Positions 1 to 8,656 of a DNA stretch of 64,000 nucleotides are shown here, in pieces (position 1 is the stretch's first letter; each line of letters opens with the position of its first letter). This DNA is from Psychromonas marina (GTDB taxonomy: Bacteria; Pseudomonadota; Gammaproteobacteria; Enterobacterales; Psychromonadaceae). The notes beneath the pieces are model-generated. The model did no database searches and was not told where the DNA came from. It saw only the letters and a program-made list of their open reading frames with translations. A program made the translations under genes and the position numbers. The stretch is taken from the NCBI RefSeq assembly GCF_030161115.1, contig NZ_BSPQ01000001.1, positions 1 through 64,000 of the forward strand, read 5' to 3'.

Positions 1-65
1 TCGGCGACTTAACGCCGATTAACTATGAAAATTTACAAAGTCAGGTGTCCGGTTGGACTTGACCA
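1..65 (+). pseudogene. IS3-family transposase (OrfB) 3' end fragment
   Basis: The first 65 bases closely resemble positions 1255-1318, which encode the last residues of an IS3-type OrfB (reading like TPINNEKLQSQV) and the end of that element. The fragment is cut by the window edge and by the IS630-like remnant that follows. It suggests that an IS630-type element, or a rearrangement, lies between two copies of the same IS3 end. Confidence 0.5.
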
Positions 66-750
66 GAATAGAGTATAAAAAATCCAATATTTACAACCTA
101 TTACACGAACTAAATCTTAGTTGGATCACTACACGCTCAAAGCATCCTAAACAATCAATTGACGCACAGGAAAATTTTAAAAAAATTCCAAATAAAAACG
201 ATCCTTAAGATCCCTGGTCATGTTGCATTAGAACGGGTGGATATCTGGTTTCAAGATGAGGCGCGGGTAACAGAATACAACAACTAAAATATGGCCTGAA
301 AAAGGCACGAGACCACGTGTAGTTCAGCAATAACAATACACTTATGCCTACCTGTTTGGTGCTGTTTGCCCGACTAATGGTAAAGCAGAAGCCATTATTG
401 CGCCTTTTAGTAATATGGAAATAATGAAAGAACATCTAGCACTCATTGCAAGCGCAACTGAGGTTGGCCGTCACGCAGTAGTGATAATGGATGGTGCGAG
501 CTGGCATCAAGAATATTTAGACGAAGCATTCCCTAATTTAAGTATTATCCAGATCCCGCCATACTTTCCAGAATTAAATCCAATTGAACAAGTCTGGTCA
601 TGGATGCGACAAAATGAAATTGCTAATCGAGTTTTCAAGGATTATGACGACATTGTAGAAAAGTGTGCTAATGCTTGGAATCATTTCAGAAGTGACATCA
701 ATAGAGTTATTTCATTATGTTCAAGATCGTGGATTAATCTGAGCAATTAA
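66..750 (+). pseudogene. IS630-family transposase, degenerate
   Basis: The C-terminal 111 residues are open from 415 to 750 and carry the IS630/Tc1 DDE signature: a strand with VVIMDGASWH (second Asp) and a PPYFPELNPIEQVWSWMR block (final Glu). Upstream, around 230-270, a short stretch reads VDIWFQDEAR, the usual first-Asp motif of the family, followed by stops and frameshifts. The catalytic domain is therefore recognisable but the gene is broken and cannot make full-length transposase. The exact 5' boundary is not visible. Confidence 0.7.
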
Positions 751-1325
751 TGAATGGAATTGGTATTACAAGTGATGAAGCGTTAATTAGCGGGCAAGTT
801 TATAGTGCGCAGGACGCTGTATCTGCTTTAAACGTCACGACTAGCCTTCTTTACCGTTGGAAACAAAAAGCAGAAGAACATACCAATTCAACTGTTAATT
901 CTGATGAGCTATTGGCCTTGTGCAAAGAAGTAAAACGCATGACGGTTGATTAAATTGAGCCGGCATTACAAATGGCGATTAACATCAGAGGGCCTGAGCC
1001 TGGGTTAATGTTTCACAGTGATAGTGGTTCTCAATATAAAGTGGGCGATTTAGTTAATTACTGAGCAAATATAAAACAATAGCCTCAATGAGCAGTGTAG
1101 GGGCTTGTTTATATAACGCAGTTGTTGAACGATTTTTTAGCAGTTTAAAGAATGAGTGGTTATTAAATATTGCTCACTTAACACGTGATGCAATTAAAAT
1201 GGATACTGAAGAATATATCCATTATGACAAACATGAACCGCTTCATACAACACTCGGCGCCTTAACACCGATTAACAATGAAAAATTACAAAGTCAGGTG
1301 CCAGTTCAAGCTTGAACAAATTAGA
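750..1325 (+). pseudogene. IS3-family element remnant (OrfA/OrfB with internal deletion)
   Basis: Positions 750-953 encode a helix-turn-helix fragment (SAQDAVSALNVTTSLLYRWKQKAEE) typical of IS3 OrfA. Then come pieces of OrfB: FHSDSGSQY near 1010-1040, the second Asp of the DDE site, and 1088-1315 with NAVVERFFSSLKNEW (final Glu) and HYDKHEPL. The middle of OrfB is missing and in-frame stops interrupt the rest, so this is a decayed copy. Confidence 0.7.
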
Positions 1326-1327
1326 CA

Positions 1328-1354
1328 AAGATCCCAGCCTAAACTGGAATCTTT
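1328..1354 (-). terminator. Probable terminator of the porin gene
   Basis: An inverted repeat (AAAGATCCCAG facing CTGGAATCTTT, one mismatch) lies just downstream of the minus-strand porin gene. On the minus strand it is followed by a T-rich stretch. It has the form expected of a rho-independent terminator. Confidence 0.55.
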
Positions 1355-1368
1355 CTTAATTAAAGTAA

Positions 1369-2268
1369 TTAAAAGTCGTAGCGAAGACCTACCATAACTT
1401 CGTCATCACCTTCATCCATCAGGTCAATTTGGTATGATACGTATGTACGGGCAACACTATTGAAACGATATTGCGCTTCGAACGCTAAGTAATCTATTAC
1501 AGTTTCTGAATCATTATCTTCATTTGCATAAATACCAATAAAGCGTAGTTTTTCATTTACTTTGTACTGGGCAGCAACTTCTAATCCATTAAAGTCAAAA
1601 TCTTCAGCATACTCTCCCATTGAATATGTTGCAGCTAGATATAAATTACTGAATGTATAAGCAGCACCGAAAGTAGCTTGGTTTTGCTCATCTTGATCTG
1701 AATAAGAAGCACCAATATCAAGACCAAAGTCAAATGCGTAACTCGCTGATAAAGCAAATGCATCTGCGTCATCCAAATCCATTGCTTGGTAATCAACCTG
1801 CACAGTTAATGCATCAAAAGTACCTGTATATAGAAAGGTATTATTTTGTCTCTCTGAAGCGGCTTCAATGATTTGTTGTACGCCAGAATGTTCAGACGCG
1901 ATATCCGTCATGTCAGATATTTGGACGTTAGAAGTATCTTGTTTACCGTAAGAAAAACTACCGAACTGTGTTTCTAAACCAGCATATAGGTAACGAGCTT
2001 CTAAATCTTTTTCTGCATCACCTAATTGATACTCCATGAAACCAAAACCAGTTAGGTTTTCAGATATTTTAGTTTCAACACCGAAGTTAATACGAGCACG
2101 ACTTTTATCTTTCATCGTGCCATCAAACTCATTACCAAACACTCCTCGTGCTTCAACACGACCGCCAATTGATACTTTAGTGCCTTCATTATCGTATACA
2201 GTAACCGCACTTGCTGTTGCAGAAGCTAGAGAAGAAATTACAGCAACTGCTAATATAGTTTTTTTCAT
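1369..2268 (-). CDS. Outer membrane porin (Gram-negative trimeric porin family)
   Basis: The product is about 299 residues. It opens with a typical signal peptide (MKKTILAVAVISSLASATASA, cleavage after ASA) and ends with an aromatic residue (GLRYDF), the outer-membrane sorting signal. The body has alternating aromatic beta-strands, the YSYGKQDTS segment and a conserved N-terminal DNEGTKVSIGGRVEARG, as in OmpC/OmpU-like general porins of marine gammaproteobacteria. An ATG four codons upstream (2280) is possible, but the MKKTI start at 2268 gives a canonical signal peptide. It should form a general diffusion channel for small solutes. The gene stands alone, with an AT-rich upstream region containing TATTAA repeats (about 2285-2320). 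Confidence 0.85.
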   Translation of the reverse strand: MKKTILAVAVISSLASATASAVTVYDNEGTKVSIGGRVEARGVFGNEFDGTMKDKSRARINFGVETKISENLTGFGFMEYQLGDAEKDLEARYLYAGLETQFGSFSYGKQDTSNVQISDMTDIASEHSGVQQIIEAASERQNNTFLYTGTFDALTVQVDYQAMDLDDADAFALSASYAFDFGLDIGASYSDQDEQNQATFGAAYTFSNLYLAATYSMGEYAEDFDFNGLEVAAQYKVNEKLRFIGIYANEDNDSETVIDYLAFEAQYRFNSVARTYVSYQIDLMDEGDDEVMVGLRYDF

Positions 2269-2514
2269 TATTTTTTCCATGTTTATGTTATGTTTATTAA
2301 TATTAATATTAATATTATTGCTTTTGATTATGATTAAAATACTTTTTCAATTCACAACGAAACAACAAACTATTTATTAATGAACATAATTTACCTGAAT
2401 CATGAGCAAGAAATGTATCAACACAGTATCGTCAGATGACTATTTTAATTTTACCTCTATAAAACTCTTCGGGATGGCTATATTTTTCAGTCATAATAGA
2501 GCTATATTTCCGTA

Positions 2515-2950
2515 AAGCAGTTGGTATGGGTAATAAAATGTAAGTGCAATTTGTTTATGGTGCGCTGATAATTGAAATGACAGACAACCGAATTCGATTA
2601 AATGTAGTCGAAGCCATTGAGTTAAATAATTTTTCGAATGCTGTTGCAGGACAATATAAGATGATTAATAGTGGTAGTATTATTGATTTTCTAGACAAAA
2701 TTAAACAGCGTTATGATACTCAAAAATAATCCACTTAGTACCTGATGTCGCAGGCTATCATCTGCCTCATGTAATTATTCATAAGGCAAAAGATCTTGGT
2801 GTAACACTTCATTATCCCCACCTCTTGGTGCTGATTTAAATACAAAAATTAACGATAATTACCATAGGTTTACCTACAATAGGTATAGTCCATTTGATGC
2901 CACACCACTTAGTTTAAGAATTATTAAACATTTCATCTTCCGACTAACGA
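2515..2950 (+). pseudogene. IS630-family transposase remnant
   Basis: A 61-residue open stretch (2544-2729: VYGALIIEMTDNR... SIIDFLDKIKQRY) continues, after one frame change, into PDVAGYHLPHVIIHKAKDLGVTLHYP. This is the layout of the middle of an IS630-type DDE transposase (substrate strand, then DNAGYH with the second Asp, then LxYLPPYSP). Frameshifts and loss of the LNPIE block show that it is dead. It is a different subtype from the copy at 66-750. Confidence 0.5.
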
Positions 2951-2989
2951 TATAACTACATTGATTAAAGCGATAAGCGTAAGCCTTCT

Positions 2990-3202
2990 GAAATTATTTC
3001 AACCCGAGGGGGGTACTACAAAATAGTGGTAGGTTTGATGGATTTAAGCAATGTAAATAATCAGCAACTTGAGCTGTTTTCAAGCACTAAACAGAATAAT
3101 GAATTAATGCAGGTATTAGTAGATACTAATCAATGCTATGTTACTGATAGTGCATTTATTGCAGAAATTGAATATTCGCCAGAGTTATTAACGCCACAAT
3201 AA
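2990..3202 (+). pseudogene. umuC-like (DNA polymerase V subunit) C-terminal remnant
   Basis: The translated stretch reads YYKIVVGLMDLSN, QQLELFSSTKQNNELMQVL, a degenerate middle, then SPELLTPQ and a stop. The spacing and residues match the C-terminal tail of UmuC-type Y-family polymerases (GVxLxDL, QxxLFxxxxxxxxLMxxxDxIN, then RREMLSPxYTT). The catalytic N-terminal domains are absent. The match is by recollection of the family, so the call is moderate. Confidence 0.45.
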
Positions 3203-3285
3203 ATTACTAAATGGGCAGGTATCCTTAAAATAAATTGTTAAATTGCACACTGGATACTCAGCTGAAGCATTCCGTTAACAAAAGA

Positions 3286-3310
3286 TGTAATCCGCTTTAA
3301 GCGAATTACA
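3286..3310. terminator. Hairpin, possible terminator for the integrase operon
   Basis: The inverted repeat TGTAAT-CCGC with loop TTTA and AGCG-AATTACA sits just downstream of the minus-strand integrase and its downstream gene. On the minus strand it is followed by TCTTTTGTT. Confidence 0.5.
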
Positions 3311-3330
3311 TTATCTGCTCATTTTAGAAG

Positions 3331-3687
3331 TTAATAAAAACTGAAATCTTGCTGATGACTATTCAATCTCATTAACAGTTTGTTTTGTAAATCAGAAAGA
3401 GAGCATGTGAATTGGCACTGATTGATTGAAACTAATCGCTCAAGTAACCATTGCTCTACCATTTGCTGATTAGTTAAAAGTTCATAACCACAAAGTATAG
3501 CGACGCTGTTCCCCTTTAACTGAATATTTAAATTCCTACAGAGAATAATGGCGTACTCACATTTGCATTTTAAGAGTGATTTTATTAGCGTGAGCCTCCT
3601 ACACTGTAACTCAAGTAAACCTTGCTTGCGTAATGCTATTTCACTATCAATAGCTTGCACAATGGGATGATCTTGGACACTAAGCAT
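3331..3687 (-). CDS. Hypothetical protein coupled to the integrase
   Basis: The gene overlaps the 3' end of the integrase gene by 8 bases. An ATG at 3687 has a perfect GGAGG six bases upstream, lying inside the integrase stop region, so I prefer this start over upstream ATGs at 3705 and 3738. The product is about 118 residues (MLSVQDHPIVQAIDSEIALRK...), helical in the first half, with several Cys residues and no domain I recognise. The overlap implies translational coupling and co-expression with the integrase, so a role in element maintenance is possible but unproven. Confidence 0.6.
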   Translation of the reverse strand: MLSVQDHPIVQAIDSEIALRKQGLLELQCRRLTLIKSLLKCKCEYAIILCRNLNIQLKGNSVAILCGYELLTNQQMVEQWLLERLVSINQCQFTCSLSDLQNKLLMRLNSHQQDFSFY

Positions 3688-4870
3688 TTGAGCCTCCAAT
3701 TGCATCAGACAATAATTTATCCATCGCACTGCCATCACGACGAGTTAAATTCGGCACATAGCGAGAATACACCTTAAACAACATCTCGGTCGTTGAATGC
3801 CCCATTTGTTTAGCTATCCACTCAGGAGACTCACCAGAAGCAAGCCACAAAGTCGCAGCGGTATGACGAGTTTGATATGGCCGGCGTTTTTCAAGTGATA
3901 GTCGTTTTAACAAAGGATACCAAACACGCTTAGTCACGTTGTTGTGATCAATAAGCTCTCCATTTTTTTGACAAAAAACAAACTTTGATTGCTGATATGT
4001 TATTTTAAATTGCGCCTGTAATGCATCATAAACAGGCTCACTCATAAAAACATCACGTTGTGATGAATCAGTCTTAGTATAACTTTCCTCCCCTGCTACA
4101 ACTGTTTCTCTAATTTTGATTAAACGGTGTTCAAAGTCGACATACTTCCACTTTAAGCCATCTATCTCTCCTGTTCGCAGACCAGTAAAGAAGCGGACCG
4201 TATAATAGAGTCGATAGTCAGGACGAACCGTATCAATAATGCGTGTTACCTCATTAATAGAAAAAGGTTGCACGTCACTTTTCGGGATTTTTAAGGGTTT
4301 AATGCGAATAAAGGGAGTGGTAAACTGATAACGATCGGCAGCCTCTTCAAATATTCTACGTAAGGGATCCATGATCTTATTTATCGTGTTATTCGTTAAA
4401 GATTCTCGCCCATTTCGTCCTGGTACTTTGGTCAGTGTAGTACGAAATTTGAGTAAATCTGAACGCGTGATGTTGCCGATCACCTTTTCACCAAATGCAG
4501 GCAAGTAGTATTTGTTAACCATGCCCAATATGTTGATTGCATGAGACTTACGCCAATTGATTTGGTTTACTTCTAGCCATTCAATAATATACTCTTCAAA
4601 TAAAACCGTTTGAATCCCAAGACTTGAAGTGTTGTCATCAGAGTCATTATTTTCAGCTAATTTCTTTCCTGTTTGGCTATTTGGAAAGAAATCCATATAA
4701 TTAAATGAGTCTAGCGAGAGTGCCGCTTCAAGAAGTTTTAGTTTTGAATTAAGCTTTTTACGATTACTTTTTGTATCATTTAGCGTGGTTGTCTCTCTAT
4801 AACGTTTGCCTTGGTAGTTAAAAGAGAAGAACAATTTGTTATTATCTTTTCTAGCTGAAATTTTAGCCAT
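3680..4870 (-). CDS. Tyrosine recombinase / site-specific integrase
   Basis: This is a 396-residue phage-type integrase. The N-terminal part (about 1-40, KLFFSFNYQGKRYRETT) looks like an arm-binding domain. Residues about 90-185 form the SAM-like core-binding domain. The catalytic domain shows the R-H/x-x-R-H-Y set: GLRTGEIDGLKW (first Arg), TRHTAATLW (Arg and His), QMGHSTTEMLFKVYSRY (His and nucleophile Tyr). It should integrate and excise the element by strand exchange at att sites. It lies downstream of an excisionase-like gene (13-bp gap) and overlaps a small coupled gene. The set of catalytic residues looks complete, so the enzyme may be active. Confidence 0.9.
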   Translation of the reverse strand: MAKISARKDNNKLFFSFNYQGKRYRETTTLNDTKSNRKKLNSKLKLLEAALSLDSFNYMDFFPNSQTGKKLAENNDSDDNTSSLGIQTVLFEEYIIEWLEVNQINWRKSHAINILGMVNKYYLPAFGEKVIGNITRSDLLKFRTTLTKVPGRNGRESLTNNTINKIMDPLRRIFEEAADRYQFTTPFIRIKPLKIPKSDVQPFSINEVTRIIDTVRPDYRLYYTVRFFTGLRTGEIDGLKWKYVDFEHRLIKIRETVVAGEESYTKTDSSQRDVFMSEPVYDALQAQFKITYQQSKFVFCQKNGELIDHNNVTKRVWYPLLKRLSLEKRRPYQTRHTAATLWLASGESPEWIAKQMGHSTTEMLFKVYSRYVPNLTRRDGSAMDKLLSDAIGGSNA

Positions 4871-4883
4871 GATAAACTCCCTA

Positions 4884-5093
4884 TTAGCAAGCTAATGCAA
4901 TTGAATCATCTGAAAGTGAAATCATATCTTTTTCGATTTGCTCCCAGATAAATAACATTTTGCGACGGCCAAAAGGACGAATGTAGTGTTGCCCTTCAAA
5001 TAGGCAGCAATCTACAAGCTCGTTTCTAATTGTTCGAGGGTTGTAATGAATACGCTCAGCGAGTTGGTCTGTGGTTAGATAAGTATTAGACAT
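4884..5093 (-). CDS. Excisionase-like small DNA-binding protein
   Basis: The product is 69 residues: LTTDQLAERIHYNPRTIRNELVDCCLFEGQHYIRPFGRRKMLFIWEQIEKD. The N-terminal winged-helix-type motif plus a basic GRRKMLF wing is the pattern of MerR/AlpA-like excisionases that accompany tyrosine recombinases. It sits immediately upstream of the integrase in the same direction, so co-transcription is likely. It probably sets the direction of recombination or activates the integrase. Confidence 0.7.
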   Translation of the reverse strand: MSNTYLTTDQLAERIHYNPRTIRNELVDCCLFEGQHYIRPFGRRKMLFIWEQIEKDMISLSDDSIALAC

Positions 5094-5215
5094 AAGTTTT
5101 CCTTTTTTAAGGTTAAGGGAAACGTAATACGCACATCAAGTTCCCCACAAGAACAACAATACACCTTAATCTAGGTTCTCACAAGGAACCAACAAAAGAA
5201 ATTTTAGGATGTTTT

Positions 5216-5443
5216 ATGATTTATTTTAAAATCAATGAATTAATTCAGCAAAAAGAACGTATGGAAAATCGGGTTATTTCATTACAAACAATCTCAGATG
5301 AATCTGGCGTTAACCGTTCGGCCTTATCAAAAATGAAAAGCCCAAATATAAAATACTCTACAACAACAAATACTATTGAAGATCTATGCAGATATTTTAA
5401 GTGCTCTGTAGGAGACGTTATTGAATTCAGAGAGGATGCTTGA
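5216..5443 (+). CDS. Cro/CI-type HTH transcriptional regulator
   Basis: The product is 75 residues with an XRE fold: the helix-turn-helix spans VISLQTISDESGVNRSALSKMKS and the C-terminal TTNTIEDLCRYFKCSVGDVIEF is the standard ending of the HTH_26/YozG-like family. It is divergent from the excisionase-integrase genes (122-bp intergenic region), as expected for a repressor controlling both directions. An AGGAT sequence precedes the ATG. Confidence 0.75.
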   Translation: MIYFKINELIQQKERMENRVISLQTISDESGVNRSALSKMKSPNIKYSTTTNTIEDLCRYFKCSVGDVIEFREDA

Positions 5444-5490
5444 ATTAACAAAAATGGATCTCAAATGAAAATAGCCGGAGATAACAATAA

Positions 5491-5800
5491 TAAAACCATT
5501 TGGGCACAGAAAACAAATTATAAATTTAATTTGTTTTTATTGCCTTGAGTTAATTAAATATTTTAGATCAATGAGTTGAGTGCATAAATATTGCGATGTA
5601 TTTAATGTCCATTAAGGTAAATTAAAACCATTTGGGCACAAAAAAGTAATCATCTATTTTGACACTAAAAACAGCCTAAAATTGGCGAATTGCCCGAAGG
5701 TCAAATCAGGTATATTTATAGTAAGTAAAGATGAAGATCTGAGATTTGGGTTTACTAAAAAAGGCACAATTTGGGCACAAAATCGATTCTGTGCCCAAAT
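5491..5800. repeat. TTTGGGCACA repeats, candidate attachment or recombinase sites
   Basis: The string TAAAACCATTTGGGCACA occurs at 5491-5508 and again at 5623-5640. A third site at 5769-5800 is an inverted repeat, ATTTGGGCACA facing TGTGCCCAAAT around a 10-base centre. They lie between the integrase/regulator genes and the tRNA-fMet genes, where an element end is expected. The inverted copy looks like a core-type site for a tyrosine recombinase. An open frame at 5682-5891 runs through the site but shows no gene features. Confidence 0.45.
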
Positions 5801-5970
5801 GAATTTTTCTGATGAAAAAAATTTGTGTAAAAATCGTTTTAGAATAGATAAGTATTCTTTGAAATTTAGTTTAGATAGCTTTGAAAGTTAATTTAAAATA
5901 TTGTTCTTCGGGGTAATTTAAATCAGGATATTTCAGGTAGGTATTACTTGAGGTTTTCTTTTAAATCAAT

Positions 5971-6047
<77 letters not shown>

Positions 6048-6123
6048 TCCGTAATTGTGTTTCTTTTTCTAAATCTTGTTCTAATACTGTGCAATTAACA
6101 ATTCTTTTAAATAATAAAAGAAT

Positions 6124-6200
<77 letters not shown>

Positions 6201-6218
6201 TCCGTAAATTCAATATCA

Positions 6219-6294
6219 TGGTGGGCGATACTGGGCTTGAACCAGTGACCCCCGCCTTGTAAGGGCGGTGCTCTCCCAACTGAGCTAATCGCCC
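6219..6294 (-). tRNA. tRNA-Val (UAC)
   Basis: This 76-nt tRNA has anticodon TAC in a CTTACAA loop, the GGGCGAT acceptor stem and an encoded CCA. It is the copy nearest the tRNA-fMet genes (18 bases away) and probably belongs to the same transcript. Confidence 0.95.
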
Positions 6295-6351
6295 ATGATA
6301 TTAGTGTAGTGATTTTACTTCGAAATACAATAGAAGATCTAACAAGTAATG

Positions 6352-6427
6352 TGGTGGGCGATACTGGGCTTGAACCAGTGACCCCCGCCTTGTAAGGGCG
6401 GTGCTCTCCCAACTGAGCTAATCGCCC
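6352..6427 (-). tRNA. tRNA-Val (UAC)
   Basis: The mature sequence is identical to the tRNA at 6219-6294, with anticodon TAC and encoded CCA. Confidence 0.95.
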
Positions 6428-6456
6428 ACATTACATTATGCTAAACGTTTTTATTA

Positions 6457-6532
6457 TGGTGGGCGATACTGGGCTTGAACCAGTGACCCCCGCCTTGTAA
6501 GGGCGGTGCTCTCCCAACTGAGCTAATCGCCC
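6457..6532 (-). tRNA. tRNA-Val (UAC)
   Basis: Third identical copy in this cluster, 29 bases from its neighbour, with anticodon TAC and encoded CCA. Confidence 0.95.
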
Positions 6533-6587
6533 ATAATAAAAACAACAATCATTTTAATTCTGACTGATAAGAATTGCAACATTGAAT

Positions 6588-6663
6588 TGGTGGGCGATAC
6601 TGGGCTTGAACCAGTGACCCCCGCCTTGTAAGGGCGGTGCTCTCCCAACTGAGCTAATCGCCC
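6588..6663 (-). tRNA. tRNA-Val (UAC)
   Basis: Fourth identical copy and the promoter-proximal member of the six-gene tRNA cluster (transcribed right to left), with anticodon TAC and encoded CCA. Confidence 0.95.
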
Positions 6664-6827
6664 AATTCAGTGTTACTTCGTTCTTTCGGGCTATGCCTTG
6701 GGAACGAGGCGAATAATATAGAACCTGATTGGTTGATGCAAGCACTTTGTTTAAATGAATTGCGCGACTGCCTAACTCTTAAACAAGATGGCTATTATGC
6801 ATGCACAAAGGGCAACAATTGAGCGTA

Positions 6828-7787
6828 TTAAAGCGTGTAGTGCCCTTCAACCTGTTCAATAAAGTTCACAAGTTGATCAAAAGGTAATGCATTAATACCA
6901 GCGGCAGCTGCTCGCCCACCTCCTGTTGCAAATGAACTACAAATATCGCCAGCACCTTGTTTGTTATTTAACGGTGCACGCAATGAAATAAGATAACTCG
7001 CGTCGCTGTTCTGCGTTAATACTGCATGCGCTGAGTTTGCAGATTGATTTGCCAATAAATTACCATACACACCACTAATACGTCGTGACCATGATTCATT
7101 CGGCAGCTCAAAAACAGAAAGTAACGCGCTTTGATGTTTGGCAGGGATCGCCAGTGCCTTATCCATATCCTCTTGATAAGCTTTTTGTAGCTTATAGAAA
7201 GGTGAATCTAGATCCTTAATTAGATCAAATGGCGATGGGTAGGCTAATAGCGAACGATATAACGCAGCAGGTGCAAAGTGTAAATCCGTCACCGCGGCGC
7301 CATAGCCATTATAGTTAATCAACGTGCCTAACTCTTTTAACTGTGCAGCTTGCTCATCTGAATAACCCGCTTGTGAAGCAAGTTGATCGGCTTTAGCAAT
7401 TAAGTTATCACCGTATGCGGCAGTAATCGCCCATGCGTGATATTTTCCTGCGAGTAATTTATCAACAATTAAAGCGGTACAGGTATTAGCATCTAAATCG
7501 ATATGAGCATCAAGGTTTTCATGTTCAGGAATATCACCCGAACGGTGATGATCAGCATAAAAAACAGAAGCGCCCTGCTCTAGTGCCTTATTCACACCCT
7601 CAATATTTTTTTCCATTGATATATCTAAAATAGTTAACTTATCCCCTTGTGCTGGATTAATGCTTTGCACTAGTTGGATATTACGTTTAACACCTGTTAC
7701 TAATTCACTATCAATAGGGTCTGCAAGACGCAATTGTAATAACGTAATTATGCCATCTGCATCACCATTAAAAATATCGTAATTCAT
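6828..7787 (-). CDS. DHH-family phosphoesterase
   Basis: The product is 319 residues. N-terminal FNGDADGI and then LDISMEKN and ADHHRSG are the DHH-domain metal-binding motifs (Asp, Asp, DHH). The C-terminal GGGRAAAAGI is the glycine-rich DHHA1-type substrate motif. Members hydrolyse phosphodiesters such as short oligonucleotides or cyclic dinucleotides. With the sulfate-activation operon upstream in the same orientation, a role like that of nanoRNase/pAp phosphatase (removing pAp made from PAPS) is attractive, but this is inference. The protein is annotated in relatives only as a DHH-type protein, so the substrate is unknown. Confidence 0.75.
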   Translation of the reverse strand: MNYDIFNGDADGIITLLQLRLADPIDSELVTGVKRNIQLVQSINPAQGDKLTILDISMEKNIEGVNKALEQGASVFYADHHRSGDIPEHENLDAHIDLDANTCTALIVDKLLAGKYHAWAITAAYGDNLIAKADQLASQAGYSDEQAAQLKELGTLINYNGYGAAVTDLHFAPAALYRSLLAYPSPFDLIKDLDSPFYKLQKAYQEDMDKALAIPAKHQSALLSVFELPNESWSRRISGVYGNLLANQSANSAHAVLTQNSDASYLISLRAPLNNKQGAGDICSSFATGGGRAAAAGINALPFDQLVNFIEQVEGHYTL

Positions 7788-7854
7788 TAAAAACCTTTAT
7801 AAAAATAGCTGTCAGCTGTTAAAAAATCAAAAACAGCAGTATCGCTTCACAGTG

Positions 7855-7932
7855 ATTGTAGGTCGGGCTTCAGCCCGACAAGTGATATAAAAGCAGCATC
7901 GATGGAGTGTCGACATAAACACCGACCTACAG
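7855..7932. repeat. REP-like palindrome (GTAGGTCGGGC)
   Basis: The segment holds GTAGGTCGGGCTTCAGCCCGAC and an inverted GACCTAC near 7920-7931. This is the widespread GTAGGTCGGGCTT-AGCCCGAC repeat of gammaproteobacteria. It sits between cysC and the DHH gene. A degenerate relative lies at 19590-19664. Confidence 0.6.
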
Positions 7933-7948
7933 TAAATATTCGCCTACA

Positions 7949-8584
7949 TTAACTTATGAAATTATTCGCTTTCAAATATTCAATCACTTGTAGCGCACAA
8001 GCTTCAATCGATTTCTCTGCTGTTTTGACATGTACTTCTGGATTAACAGGTGCTTCATAAGCTGAATCAATACCAGTAAAGTTTTTTATTTCTCCGGCAC
8101 GTGCCTTTTTATAAAGTCCTTTAGGGTCACGAGATTCACACACGTCTAACGGTGTATCGATAAAGACTTCAATAAATTGGTTATTAGGTAATTGCTCTCT
8201 CACCATTTCACGATCCGAGATAAAAGGAGAGATAAATGCCGTTGATACTAATAAACCCGCATCAGCAAATAACTTAGCAACTTCCGATACACGGCGAATA
8301 TTTTCGACACGATCAGCATCAGAAAAGCCTAAATCGCCATTCAAACCATGACGGACGTTATCACCATCAAGTACATAGGTTTTAACACTCTGTTGATGCA
8401 ACATTAAATCGACTGCATTAGCAACAGTCGACTTACCAGAGCCACTTAAACCGGTAAACCAAAGTACCGCCGCTTTATGGCCATTTAATTGCACATGGTC
8501 ATCATGCGAAACACTCGCACTATGCCAAACCACATCCGATGATTTATCACCATCAACTTCTTTTTCTATATAAGGGGTAGACAT
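7949..8584 (-). CDS. cysC: Adenylyl-sulfate kinase
   Basis: The product is 211 residues. Walker [10 protein letters not shown] (about 45-53), then [39 protein letters not shown] and a [22 protein letters not shown] segment are the full CysC signature. The enzyme phosphorylates adenosine-5'-phosphosulfate to PAPS in the cytoplasm, the second step of assimilatory sulfate activation. It is the last gene of the cysD-cysN-SLC13-cysC group on the minus strand, 72 bases after the permease gene. Length and motifs look complete. Confidence 0.95.
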   Translation of the reverse strand: MSTPYIEKEVDGDKSSDVVWHSASVSHDDHVQLNGHKAAVLWFTGLSGSGKSTVANAVDLMLHQQSVKTYVLDGDNVRHGLNGDLGFSDADRVENIRRVSEVAKLFADAGLLVSTAFISPFISDREMVREQLPNNQFIEVFIDTPLDVCESRDPKGLYKKARAGEIKNFTGIDSAYEAPVNPEVHVKTAEKSIEACALQVIEYLKANNFIS

Positions 8585-8656
8585 AACATTCCTTTAAAGT
8601 AATGAGTAGCGAATTGCGAGCTTCGAAGTTCGAGGCTAGACACTCGCGATTTTTTC

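Noticed and set aside
5682..5891. 69-aa ORF crossing the TTTGGGCACA palindrome
   Set aside because: It begins at a TTG without a ribosome binding site and runs through a likely recombination site.
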